This document shows positions 21,038 to 32,800 of a stretch of 64,000 nucleotides of DNA, piece after piece. A program made the translations under genes and the position numbers. How positions within the stretch are numbered: position 1 is the stretch's first letter; every line of letters starts with the position of its first letter. Under the pieces are notes generated by a model. The model was not told where the DNA came from, ran no database searches, and saw only the letters and a list, made by a program, of their open reading frames with translations. This DNA comes from Azorinus chamasolen (taxonomy: Eukaryota > Mollusca > Bivalvia > Cardiida > Solecurtidae): NCBI GenBank assembly GCA_963576725.1, contig OY755240.1:35844663-35908662 (forward strand), read 5' to 3'.

Positions 21038-22553
21038 GTATCTATCTATCAAGCTATCAATCAGTCTTCATTACCATTATGATATTGACTATTCAACAAC
21101 TTCAATATCTGAGCTATTCTGGTCACCAAAGTGGCACATTGATATCGGTTTATAATGGTATAATAGTCAAGCGTGCTGCCCTTTGACAACTCTTGTTTTA
21201 TCCTTCAGAAGTAAATGGATAGAAATAAAATATTTTAGTGTTCATTTTTAATTCTAGATAAATGTTGGTAAAAGAAAAAATATTGCAATTTACTATCCTT
21301 TGCACGACTGAAATGCAGACGTGTGCACTCAAACTACGTGGAAACAAATCTGTGTCTGATCAGGTCACATCTGCTTGACGTTCATGCACTTCAGAGTCTG
21401 GCAGTGAGTGATAAATATTGATGAAAAACGACTTATAACTATTGTAGACAACATTTTTCAATGTTTCAAAGGATATGACATGGGTTTTTTATGTTATATG
21501 ATACTAAAAGTTTCTTAGCTAGCTCTATGAAAAGTTGAACACTTCTTCTGCTAATCGCTACCGTGGTATATACAACTTAGGTCTGGATGAGAGACCGAGA
21601 AATAACTCGATCACCTGGATCCGAGTATTTGCACAGTCAAACAACAATTATACAAATACTGTACGTATTTGATTGCTACTAAAATTAAAACATTTAGTAT
21701 ATTTCGAATAGTTTAACCAGTTCTCTTTTATTATACACCGTAAACGAAGTTTTAGAGGGCGTATATAGGAGTCCGTGTGTTGGTAGGTTGGTCTGTCTGT
21801 CTGTCTGTCCATGGAACAAATCTTAAATATTGTGACGCGAACTACATCTACATTTATTTACCGACTTCCATGAAACTTTGGATACGCATTCATAATAAAG
21901 TGTAGATGTATAGATGATCGTGAAATATTTCTTATGTCAGTTGTCCCAAGAGCAACAAATTGATTCGACGATTGTTTACCGGAAACAGCTTGTGACGCAT
22001 AAGAGTTTAACCGATTCTTTTTTATTATACCCCCGTAAACGAAGTTTTAGAGGGGTATATAGGAGTCAGTGTGTTGGTGTGTTGGTTGGTTGGTTGGTCT
22101 GTCTGTCTGTCCGTGGCACAAATCATAAATATTGTGACGCGAACTACTTCTACATTTATTTACCGATTCACATTAAACTTTGCATATGCATTTATAATAA
22201 TGTATATATGTGCTTGGTATATTTATCATATGATTTGTCCCAAGAACAACAGGATTGTTGTCCTTCGTTTGACTTTTTTAACTGAAACCAGCTTGTGAGG
22301 AAACCTCCAACAATTCTTTACCGATTGACATCAAAAGTTCAATATGTATTTATAATTAAGTGTAGATGTAAATCACATATCTTCATGTGAGTTGTCCCAA
22401 ATTAGCATAGATATTGTAGATCAAAACATTTTGTGAATATACCTGTTACAGTAATAACAACGTTTGCGCGCTGGCTATTATATAATATTAGTGTTAGATT
22501 GTTTGGCGTGTTATTACTTCTCCTTCATCTATACATGCATCTATTGCTTTCAG
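21038..22553 (+). other. Putative intron containing bivalve repeats
   Basis: Starts with GT, ends in CTATTGCTTTCAG. It carries the TTATACCCCCGTAAACG repeat units at 21729-22420. Confidence 0.35.
21729..22420. repeat. Tandem units of a bivalve-type dispersed repeat
   Basis: TTATACMCCGTAAACGAAG-type starts occur at 21729 and 22023, about 294 bp apart. Each is followed by GTATATAGGAGTC, a (GTCT)n run, AAATATTGTGACGCGAACTA, TTTACCGA, and TTGTCCCAAGA. A third, decayed part (22300-22420) lacks the start. I associate this repeat with many bivalve genomes. Confidence 0.75.
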
Positions 22554-22655
22554 GCTTTGAAAAATGCAACTTTGCTTTCATTCTATTTCGGCTTTCGTCC
22601 CGATTACGGGAAAGCCAGTGAAGCAGCTATGAAATATTTGTCGAATATTGCACCA
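22554..22655 (+). CDS. Putative exon 2 of the same unidentified gene
   Basis: Exactly 34 codons between CTATTGCTTTCAG and GTATGC, phase 0 at both ends: ALKNATLLSFYFGFRPDYGK then ASEAAMKYLSNIAP. The composition is protein-like and the splice signals are good. No family recognised. Confidence 0.45.
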
Positions 22656-22794
22656 GTATGCTAAAGCTTCACTTAGATCGCAAGTTGTTTTAAACACAAC
22701 ACTTACAAAATACGAATTGCTTGTATTTATACCATCCTTGTGAACACGTAAAATGGAAAAGAACCTACGTATATTGGACTGTATTCACGTTAAT

Positions 22795-22872
22795 GTTAAC
22801 AGACTCAATAAAACCGAGTCTGCAAGTTTCTCTATTGGCATTGCTACTTTTGCTTTCGAAGGATCACCCATC
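22795..22872 (-). repeat. Fragment of interspersed element S
   Basis: AACAGACTCAATAAAACCGA and GTCTGCAA, then GGATCACCC at the end, match in minus orientation the element present in three satellite units (27889, 29140 and 40723). Confidence 0.6.
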
Positions 22873-22904
22873 ATTTGTTCTTATTGAATAAGAATTGAAT
22901 GAAT

Positions 22905-23222
22905 TGATTTGTAAAGTAAAAAAGTAAAGTACCTAGTTATAGTCTACTTTCAGTCCGAATGACCGCTCAGCCGACTGTACATTTACTCCCCTGGTCATTG
23001 AGTCACTGGCCTACAATATTGAGCACTGCTAACATATGGCACAATCATGCAGCCGCAGTACCGGCGAGTAACCCTCACAGGTGCCCATTTTAACCCCTGG
23101 GCGGAGAGGAGGTGCGGTTTGGAGACACGGAAAGGCGTCTCTGAAATTTCAGGGAGAGACCGGAATTTGAACCCAGGACCTCCAGACTGATAGGCAAGCG
23201 CGTTACTACTAGACCACCGCAT
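22905..23222 (-). mobile_element. tRNA-derived SINE
   Basis: On the minus strand the 5' end at about 23222 reads GCGGTGGTCTAGTAGTAACG, with an A-box-like TGGTCTAGTAGT, and about 45 nt further the B box GGTTCAAATTCC. A non-tRNA body follows, then a tail of GTAAA/TTTAC repeats near 22905-22931. This is the usual layout of a Pol III SINE. It sits in the intron between putative exons 2 and 3. Confidence 0.8.
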
Positions 23223-23303
23223 ACCACCTGTATCAGTGTGCCATGTTACATATGTGGCAAATAGTAAACACTATAACTAGATTTATTAAATATATCTTAA
23301 CAG

Positions 23304-23375
23304 GAAACCCAAAGGGATGATTATGCAATGCAAGCTACCGAGTCTGATGACAGGATTGCCCTAGTACAAGAAAAT
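23304..23375 (+). CDS. Putative exon 3 of the same unidentified gene
   Basis: 24 codons between ATATCTTAACAG and GTATGTG, phase 0 at both ends: ETQRDDYAMQATESDDRIAL then VQEN. Phase agrees with exon 2. The satellite starts only about 35 bp downstream, so if the gene continues, its next intron holds the whole 24.7-kb array. Confidence 0.42.
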
Positions 23376-23627
23376 GTATGTGAACTAGTTTTGCATATGA
23401 TAGTTTATATATGTGGTAAAACGTTGATAATGTTATTGCACTTTATACGTACACAAATAACACAGTGCCCTTTGCTTTAACTGCATTTGACATCTGTCAA
23501 TATTTTGAGAGCTAGCATTTCGTCTAATTTTAAGTCGATGGAAATCCTTGTATTAATTCATACCTTTGCAAACAAAGTACAGATTCATTAAAAGCCTTAT
23601 ATGACAATCTTTAATACGGTTATTTGT

Positions 23628-24088
23628 AACGTCGGATATCTGTACTATTTCGTTTTTGTCGTACCCTTTATTACTTTTCTACAGTTACTCTGTTTGCAGC
23701 TCAATCATTGAGTACACTAGCGATAGGTGGATACAGTTTGTTCACTTAAATGTTTTCGTTATACATGCACTTTACCACTGTATTTGCCATCGCGGTTGTT
23801 GTAGATTAGTCGGAGAGGGGATACATTTAATTACACTGTTTTTCTTTTAGGGTGGGGATGGAATAAGTGTGAGGTTGGGCTCCCATAAACCGGTTTAACC
23901 CCCAGTGACTTTTGTCACTGACCGTTTCAAGGCGACACTCCCATCTTCCCCTATTGTATGTTTGTTTTGTCTTTGTGCGTCTCTTGATGTTTTTATAGTT
24001 ATGTGCATTTGCTGTTTCCTTGTGTTGCTGATCGGCAGACTGTTTGTTCTGTATGTGGTATTTCCTGCATGACTCATTTTTGTACTTT
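23628..24088 (+). mobile_element. 5'-truncated PLE 3' end inserted in the satellite
   Basis: Near-identical to the 3' UTR of copy B from inside the SECIS 3' arm (CGTCGGATATCTGTACTA) to the terminus TTTTTGTACTTTT. Flanks are satellite-unit sequence on both sides (TACGGTTATTTGTAA before, GCAACAGCAAGCCAGAAAA after). It has the CAGTGAC-TTTT-GTCACTG hairpin at 23903-23920. It is a dead-on-arrival insertion. Confidence 0.85.
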
Positions 24089-27000
24089 TATGCAACAGCA
24101 AGCCAGAAAACCGCGTACACAACTACAACATTAATATAACATTATCAAACAGTCTGCAATCTTAATTTCCATTCTTAAATACGTAGACCTATATACAATG
24201 TATAACGTCATTGTTGACACAATCTGTGGATAGTGAATAAACGAGTCATGGATTCAGAAAACGAATTAAAAAGCAGTTGTGACATTCTTAATATTTTAAA
24301 CAACACTATAGCATTTACAAATAGACTGCACTCTCACGTTTTTCATATAATTCTTTAAATACGCAGTACTAACATATAACGACATTGTGGACACAACATG
24401 TGAGTTAAACGATAACTATCATTTAACATTTCGAAAGTATTGTCAACAAGTCCTCATTGCATCATAAGAGTTATTCTGGAGATTCTGACAGTTAATTAGC
24501 AAACGGCTGACAAATAATTCGATTAGTTTAAAATATGTGAGGAGTGTAATTTTTATATTTTACTTTTATTCACATTTATACAAAAGTTCATACTATCAAC
24601 GCAATTATATGCTTTGCGGACTGATTTGTTTATACTGATCAGAATTTATGATAACCAGTATGTGAAACAAACTATTATATAACCAGCACATTCATCAACT
24701 CGGCTGTCCATTTCCTTAAACGCTACACAATGAATAATTGCACTGCCCTTGTGATTACATTTCTCTCACTTTGAAGTAAAAAACGCTTTCTAAAACGCTT
24801 GCATTATAATGGTTAACATACAAATGGAATATTATTTTGCCAAGTGCACATTCACTGCTTGAATAATAAATGTTATTGTACATTGTACATACACAAATAA
24901 CACAATGTCCGTTTCCGTCCTTGTGGACACTTTTTAGCTACATGTGACCATCTGTACATGGTTTGAGAGCGCCGTTTTTCTACATTTTAGTCGAAGAAAT
25001 TATCAATTCAACCGCGTCCTTATTGTACACAACAACTACAACATTAATATAACATCCTCAAACAGACCGAATTCTTAATTTCCATTCTTAAATACGTATA
25101 CCTATATACAGTGTATAACGTCTTTGTCGACACAATCTGTGGAGAGTGAATAAAACGGGACCAATGAGTCATGAATTCAGAAAACGAATTTAAAATCACC
25201 TGTGACATTCCAAATATTTTAAACAACACTATGGAATTTAAAAATAGACCAAACTCTCATGTTTTACATATAATTCTTTAAATACGCAGTACTAACATAT
25301 AACGGTATTGTGGACACAACGTGTGAGCTTAACGATAAATACCATTTGACGGTTCGACAGTATTGTCAACAAGTCCTCATTGAATAAGAATGATTCCTGG
25401 ATAATCCGACAGTTAATTTGCCAACGCCTGACAAATAATTCGATTAGTTTAAAATATGTAAGGAGTGTAAATTTATATTTTACTTTTATTTAAATTAATA
25501 GAAAAGTTCATACTATCAACGCAATTATAAGCTCTGCGGACTGATTTGTTTGTACTAATCAGACGTTATGATAACCAGTATGTGAAACAAAATATTATAT
25601 AACCAGCACATTCATCAACTAGGCTATCCATTTCCTTATATGCTACACAATGAATAATTGCACTGCCCTTGTGATTACATTTCTCTCACTTTGAAGTAAA
25701 AAACGCTTTCTAAAACGCTTGCATTATAATAGTTAACATACAAATGGAATATTATTTTTCCAGGTGCACATTCACTGCTTGAATAATAAATGTTATTGTA
25801 CATACACAAATAACACAGTGTCCTTTTCCGTCCTTGTGGTCACTTTTTACCTGCATGTGACCATCTGTAAATGGTTTGAGAGAGCGCCGATTGTCTACTT
25901 TTCAGTCGATGGGATACCTTGTATTATTTCATTCCTTTACAAACAAAGTACAGATTCATTAAAACTGTATGCGACACTCCTTAATACAGTAATTTTTATT
26001 AGGATTTCCATCAAATGGGTAATGATAATTCCTGCCAGTTTAACAATTATGAAGCAACAAGCCAGAAAGGAAACAATATGAAGGTTATAATATTCTATAC
26101 GTTTTAAAAAATATTATTAACCAACTCACATAAGCGAAATTATCAATTCAACCGCGTCTTTATTGTACATAACAACTAAAACATTAATATAACATCATCA
26201 AACAGACCGAATTCTTAATTTCCATTCCTATATACGTAGACCTATATACAGTGTATAACGTCTTTGTGGACACAGTCTGTGAATAGTGAATAAAACGGGG
26301 CCAATTAGTCATGAATTCAGAAAACGAATTTAAAAGCACTCATGACTTTCCAAGTATTTTAAACAACACTATAGAATTTACAAATAGACCACACTCTCAA
26401 GTTTTACATATAATTCATTTAATACGCAGTACTAACATATAACGGTATTGTGGACACGACGTGTGAGCTAAACGATAAATACCATTTAACGTTTCGACAG
26501 TATTGTCAACAAGTCCTCATTGCATAAGAATGATTCCTGGAGAATCCGACAGTTAATTTGCAACCGCCTAGCAAATAATTCGATTAATTTAAAATATGTG
26601 AGGAGTGTAATTTTTATGTTTTAATTTTATTCACATTGATACAAAAATTCATACTATCAACGCAATTATAAGCTTTGCGGACTGATTTGTTTATATTGAT
26701 CAGAATTTATGATAACCAGTATGTGAAACAAACTATTATATAACCAGCACATTCATCAACTCGGCTGTCCATTTCATTAAACGCTACACAATGAATAATT
26801 GCACTGCCCTTGTGATTACATTTCTCTCACTTTGAAGTAAAAAACGCTTTCTAAAAACGCCTGTATTATAATAGTTAACATACAAATGGAATATTATTTT
26901 TCCAAGTGCACAATCACTGCTTGAGTAATAAATTCTATTGTAAATACACAAATAAAACACACTGTGTCCTTTTCCGTCCTTGTGGACACTTTTTAGCTGA

Positions 27001-27888
27001 GTTTGACCATCTGTAAATGGTTTGATAGTACGCCGTTTGTCTACTTTTCAGCCGATGGAATGCCTAGTATTAATTGATTCCGTTACAAACAAAGTACAGA
27101 TTTATTAAAAACTGTATGAGACAATCCTTAGTACCGTTATTTTTAATAGGATTCCCATCAAATTGATAGTTAGTATTCCTACCGTTTTACAATAATGAAG
27201 CAACAAACCAGAAAAAAACCAATATGAAGGTTATGATATTCTATACGTTTTTAAACAAAATATTATTAAACAACTCACATAAGCGAAATTATCAATTCAA
27301 CCGCGTCTTTATTGTACACAACAACTACAACATTAATATAACATCATCAAACAGACCGATTTCTTAATTTCCATTCCTAAATACGTAGACCTATATACAG
27401 TGTATAACGTCTTTGTCGACACAATCTGTGGATAGTGAATAAAACGGGACCAATGAGCCATGAATTTAGAAAACGAATTAAAAAGCACTTGTGACTTTCC
27501 AAATATTTTAAACAACACTATATAATTTACAAATAGACCACACTCATGTTTTACATATAATTCATTAAATACGCAGTATTAACAAATAACGGTATTGTGG
27601 ACACAGCGAGTGAGCTAAACGATAAATACCATTTAACGGTTCGACAGTATTGTCAACAAGTCCTAATTGCATAAGAATGATTCTTGAGAATCCGACAGTT
27701 AATTTGCAAACGCCTAACAAATAATTCGATTAATTTAAAATATGTGAGGAGCGTAATTTTTATATTTTACTTTTATTCACATTTATACAAAAGTTCATAC
27801 TATCAACGCAATAATAAACTTTACGGACTGATTTGTTTATACTGATCAGAATTTATGATAACCAGTATGTGAAACAAATATTATATAA

Positions 27889-28070
27889 ATTCTGAAGGGA
27901 AGTGATCCCCCGAGAGCAAAACTTGCAACACAAAAAGAGAAAATTGCAGACTCGGTTTTATTGAGTCTGTTCATGAACAGTAATTGAAAGAGCAACACTG
28001 CTCACGCCCCCTAGCACCGGCTTAAGCGGTATTCAAATTTCAGATCAAATAATACTGAAATTCATGATCT
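27889..28070 (+). repeat. Element S in a type-2 satellite unit (copy 1)
   Basis: About 182 bp starting TTCTGAAGGGAAGTGATCCC and ending GAAATTCATGATCT. It replaces about 90 bp of the standard unit (the CCAGCACATTCATC...TTTCTC segment) and lengthens the unit to about 1,245 bp. Contains GACTCGGTTTTATTGAGTC, a short inverted repeat. Confidence 0.8.
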
Positions 28071-29139
28071 CACTTTGAAGTAAAAAACGCTTTCTAAAAC
28101 GCTTGCATTATAATAGTTAACATACAAATGGAATATTATTTTGCCAAGTGCACATTCACTGCATGAATAATAAATGTTATTGTACATTGTACATACACAA
28201 ATAACACAGTGTCCTTTTCCGTCCTTGTGGACACTTTTTAGCAGCATGTGACCATCTGTAAATGGTTTGAGAGAGCGCCGTTTGTCTACTTTTCAGTCAA
28301 TGGAATACCTTTTATTATTTCATTCCTTTACAAACAAAGTACAGATTTATTAAAAACTGTATGAGACAATCCTTAGTACGGTTATTTTTAATAGGCTTCC
28401 CATCAAATTGATAGTTAGTATTCCTACCGTTTTACAATAATGAAGCAACAAGCCAGAAAAGAAACAATATGAAGGTTTTGATATTCTATACGTTTTTAAA
28501 CAAAATATTTTTAAACAACTCACATAAGCGAAATTATCAATTTAACCGCGTCTTTATTGTACACAACAACTACAACGTTAATATAACATCATCAAACAGA
28601 CCGATTTCTTAATTTCCATTCCTAAATACGTAGACCTATATACAGTGTATAACGTCTTTGTGGACACAATCAGTGGATAGTGAATAAAACGGGACCAATG
28701 AGCCATGAATTTAGAAAACGAATTAAAAAGCACTTGTGACTTTCCAAATATTTTAAACAACACTATAGAATTTACAAATAGACCACACTCATGTTTTACA
28801 TATAATTCATTAAATACGCGGTACTAACAAATAACGGTATTGTGGACACAACGTGTGAGCTAAACGATAAATACCATTTAACGTTTCGACAGTATTGTCA
28901 ACAAGTCCTAATTGCATAAGAATGATTCCTGGAGAATCCGACAGTTAATTTGCAAACGCCTAACAAATAATTCGATTAATTTAAAATATGTGAGGAGTGT
29001 AATTTTTATATTTTACTTATATTCACATTTATACAAAAGTTCATACTATCAACGCAATTATAAACTTTTTTGCGGACTGATTTGTTTATACTGATCAGAA
29101 TTTATGATAACAAGTATGTGAAACAAAATATTATATAAG

Positions 29140-29320
29140 TTCTGAAGGGAAGTGATCCCCCGAGAGCAAAACTTGCAGCACAAAAAGAGAAAATTGCAGA
29201 CTCGGTTTTATTGAGTATGTTCATGAATAGTAATTAAAAGTGCAACACTGCTCACGCACCCTAGCACCGGCTTAAGCGATATTCAAATTTCAGATCAAAT
29301 AATACTGAAATTCATGATCT
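29140..29320 (+). repeat. Element S in a type-2 satellite unit (copy 2)
   Basis: Same ends and same position in the unit as the copy at 27889, with a few substitutions (GAGTATG for GAGTCTG). Confidence 0.8.
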
Positions 29321-29825
29321 CACTTTGAAGTAAAAAAACGCTTTCTAAAACGCTTGCATTATAATAGTTAACATACAAATGGAATAGTATTTTGTCAAGT
29401 GCACATTCACTGCTTGAATAATAAATGTTATTGTACATTGTACATACACAAATAACACAGTGTCCTTCTCCGTCCTTGTGGACACTTTTTAGCTGCATGT
29501 GACCATCTGTAAATGGTTTGAGAGAGCGCCGTGTGTCTACCTTTCAGTCAATGGAATACCTTGTATTATTTCATTCCTTTACAAACAAACTACATATTCA
29601 TTAAACTGTATGAGACAATCCTTTATACAGTAATTTTATTAGGATTCCCATCAAATGGGTAGTGATAATCCCTGCCAGTTTAACAATTATGAAGCAACAA
29701 ACCAGAGAAGAACAATATGAAGGTTATGATATTCTATACGTTTTTAAACAAAATATTATTAAACAACTCACATAAGCGAAATTATCAATTCAACCGCGTC
29801 TTTATTGTATATAACAACTAAAACA

Positions 29826-32800
29826 TTAATATAACATCATCAAACAGACCGATTTCTTAATTTCCATTCCTATATACGTAGACCTATATACAGTGTATAA
29901 CGTCTTTGTGGACACAATCTGTGAATAGTGAATAAAACGGGGCCAATGAGTCATGCATTCAGAAAACGAATTTAAAAGCACTTGTGACTTTCCAAGTATT
30001 TTAAACAACACTATAGAATTTACAAATAGACCACACTCTCATGTTTTACATATTATTCTTTAAATACGCAGTACTAACATATAACGGTATTGTGGACACA
30101 ACGTGTAAGCTAAACGATAAATACCATTTAACGTTTCGACAGTATTGTCAACAAGTCCTAATTGCATAAGAATGATTCCTGGAGAATCCGACAGTTAATT
30201 TGCAACCGCCTAGCAAATAATTCGATTAATTTAAAATATGTGGGGAGTGTAATTTTTATGTTTTACTTTTATTCACATTGATACAAAAATTCATACTATC
30301 AACGCAATTATATGCTTTGCGGACTTATTTGTTTATATTGATCAGAATTTATGATAACCAGTATGTGAAACAAAATATTATATAACCAGCACATTCATCA
30401 ACTCGGCTGTCCATTTCCTTAAACGCTACACAGTGAATAATTGCACTGCCTTGTGATTACATTTCTCTCACTTTGAAGTAAGAAACGCTTTCTAAAAACG
30501 CCTATATTATAATAGTTAACATACAAATAGAATATTATTTTTCCAAGTGCACAATCACTGCTTGAGTAATAAATTCCATTGTACATACACAAATAACACA
30601 CATAGTGTCCTTTTCCGTCCTTGTGGACATGTTTTAGCTGAGTTTGACCATCTGTAAATGGTTTGAGAGTACGCCGTTTGTCTACTTTTCAGCCGATGGA
30701 ATGCATTGTATTAATTGATTCCTTTACAAACAAAGTACAGATGTATTAAAAACTGTATGAGACAATCCTTAGTACGGTTATTTTTAATAGGATTCTCATC
30801 AAATTGATAGTTATTATTCCTACCGTTTTACAATAATGAAGCAACAAGCCAGAAAAGAAACAATATGAAGGTTATGATATTCTATACGTTTTTAAACAAA
30901 ATATTATTAAACAACTCACATAAGCGAAATTATCAATTCAACCGCGTCTTTATTGTACACAACAACTGCAACATTAATATAACATCATCAAACAGACCGA
31001 TTTCTTAATTTCCATTCCTAAATACGTAGACCTATATACAGTGTATAACGTCTTTGGGGACACAATCTGTGAATAGTGAATAAAACGGGGCCAATGAGTC
31101 ATGAATTCAGAAAACGAATTTAAAAGCACTTGTGACTTTCCAAGTATTTTAAACAACACTATAGAATTTACAAATAGACCACACTCTCATGTTTTACATA
31201 TTATTCTTTAAATACGCAGTACTAACATATAACGGTATTGTGGACACAACGTGTAAGCTAAACGATAAATACCATTTAACGTTTCGACAGTATTGTCAAC
31301 AAGTCCTAATTGCATAAGAATGATTCCTGGAGAATCCGACAGTTAATTTGCAACCGCCTAGCAAATAATTCGATTAATTTAAAATATGTGGGGAGTGTAA
31401 TTTTTATGTTTTACTTTTATTCACATTGATACAAAAATTCATACTATCAACGCAATTATATGCTTTGCGGACTTATTTGTTTATATTGATCAGAATTTAT
31501 GATAACCAGTATGTGAAACAAAATATTATATAACCAGCACATTCATCAACTCGGCTGTCCATTTCCTTAAACGCTACACAGTGAATAATTGCACTGCCCT
31601 TGTGATTACATTTCTCTCACTTTGAAGTAAGAAACGCTTTCTAAAAACGCCTATATTATAATAGTTAACATACAAATAGAATATTATTTTTCCAAGTGCA
31701 CAATCACTGCTTGAGTAATAAATTCCATTGTACATACACAAATAACACACATAGTGTCCTTTTCCGTCCTTGTGGACATGTTTTAGCTGAGTTTGACCAT
31801 CTGTAAATGGTTTGAGAGTACGCCGTTTGTCTACTTTTCAGCCGATGGAATGCATTGTATTAATTGATTCCTTTACAAACAAAGTACAGATGTATTAAAA
31901 ACTGTATGAGACAATCTTTAGTACGGTTATTTTTAATAGGATTCTCATCAAATTGATAGTTATTATTCCTACCGTTTTACAATAATGAAGCAACAAGCCA
32001 GAAAAGAAACAATATGAAGGTTATGATATTCTATACGTTTTTGAACAAAATATTATTAAACAACTCACATAAGCGAAATTATCAATTCAACCGCGTCTTT
32101 ATTGTACACAACAACTGCAACATTAATATAACATCATCAAACAGACCGATTTCTTAATTTCCATTCCTAAATACGTAGACCTATATACAGTGTATAACGT
32201 CTTTGGGGACACAATCTGTGAATACTGAATAAAACGGGGCCAATGAGTCATGAATTCAGAAAACGAATTTAAAAGCACTTGTGACTTTCCAAGTATTTTA
32301 AACAACACTATAGAATTTACAAATAGACCACACTCTCATGTTTTACATATTATTCTTTAAATACGCAGTACTAACATATAACGGTATTGTGGACACAACG
32401 TGTAAGCTAAACGATAAATACCATTTAACGTTTCGACAGTATTGTCAACAAGTCCTAATTGCATAAGAATGATTCCTGGAGAATCCGACAGTTAATTTGC
32501 AACCGCCTAGCAAATAATTCGATTAATTTAAAATATGTGGGGAGTGTAATTTTTATGTTTTACTTTTATTCACATTGATACAAAAATTCATACTATCAAC
32601 GCAATTATATGCTTTGCGGACTTATTTGTTTATATTGATCAGAATTTATGATAACCAGTATGTGAAACAAAATATTATATAACCAGCACATTCATCAACT
32701 CGGCTGTCCATTTCCTTAAACGCTACACAGTGAATAATTGCACTGCCTTGTGATTACATTTCTCTCACTTTGAAGTAAGAAACGCTTTCTAAAAACGCCT

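Noticed and set aside
30419..31159. Repeated 60-61-codon minus-strand frames in each satellite unit as a multicopy gene family
   Set aside because: They recur only because the unit recurs. Changes between units are mostly amino-acid altering, some copies lose the frame, and no domain, signal peptide or splice pattern is visible.
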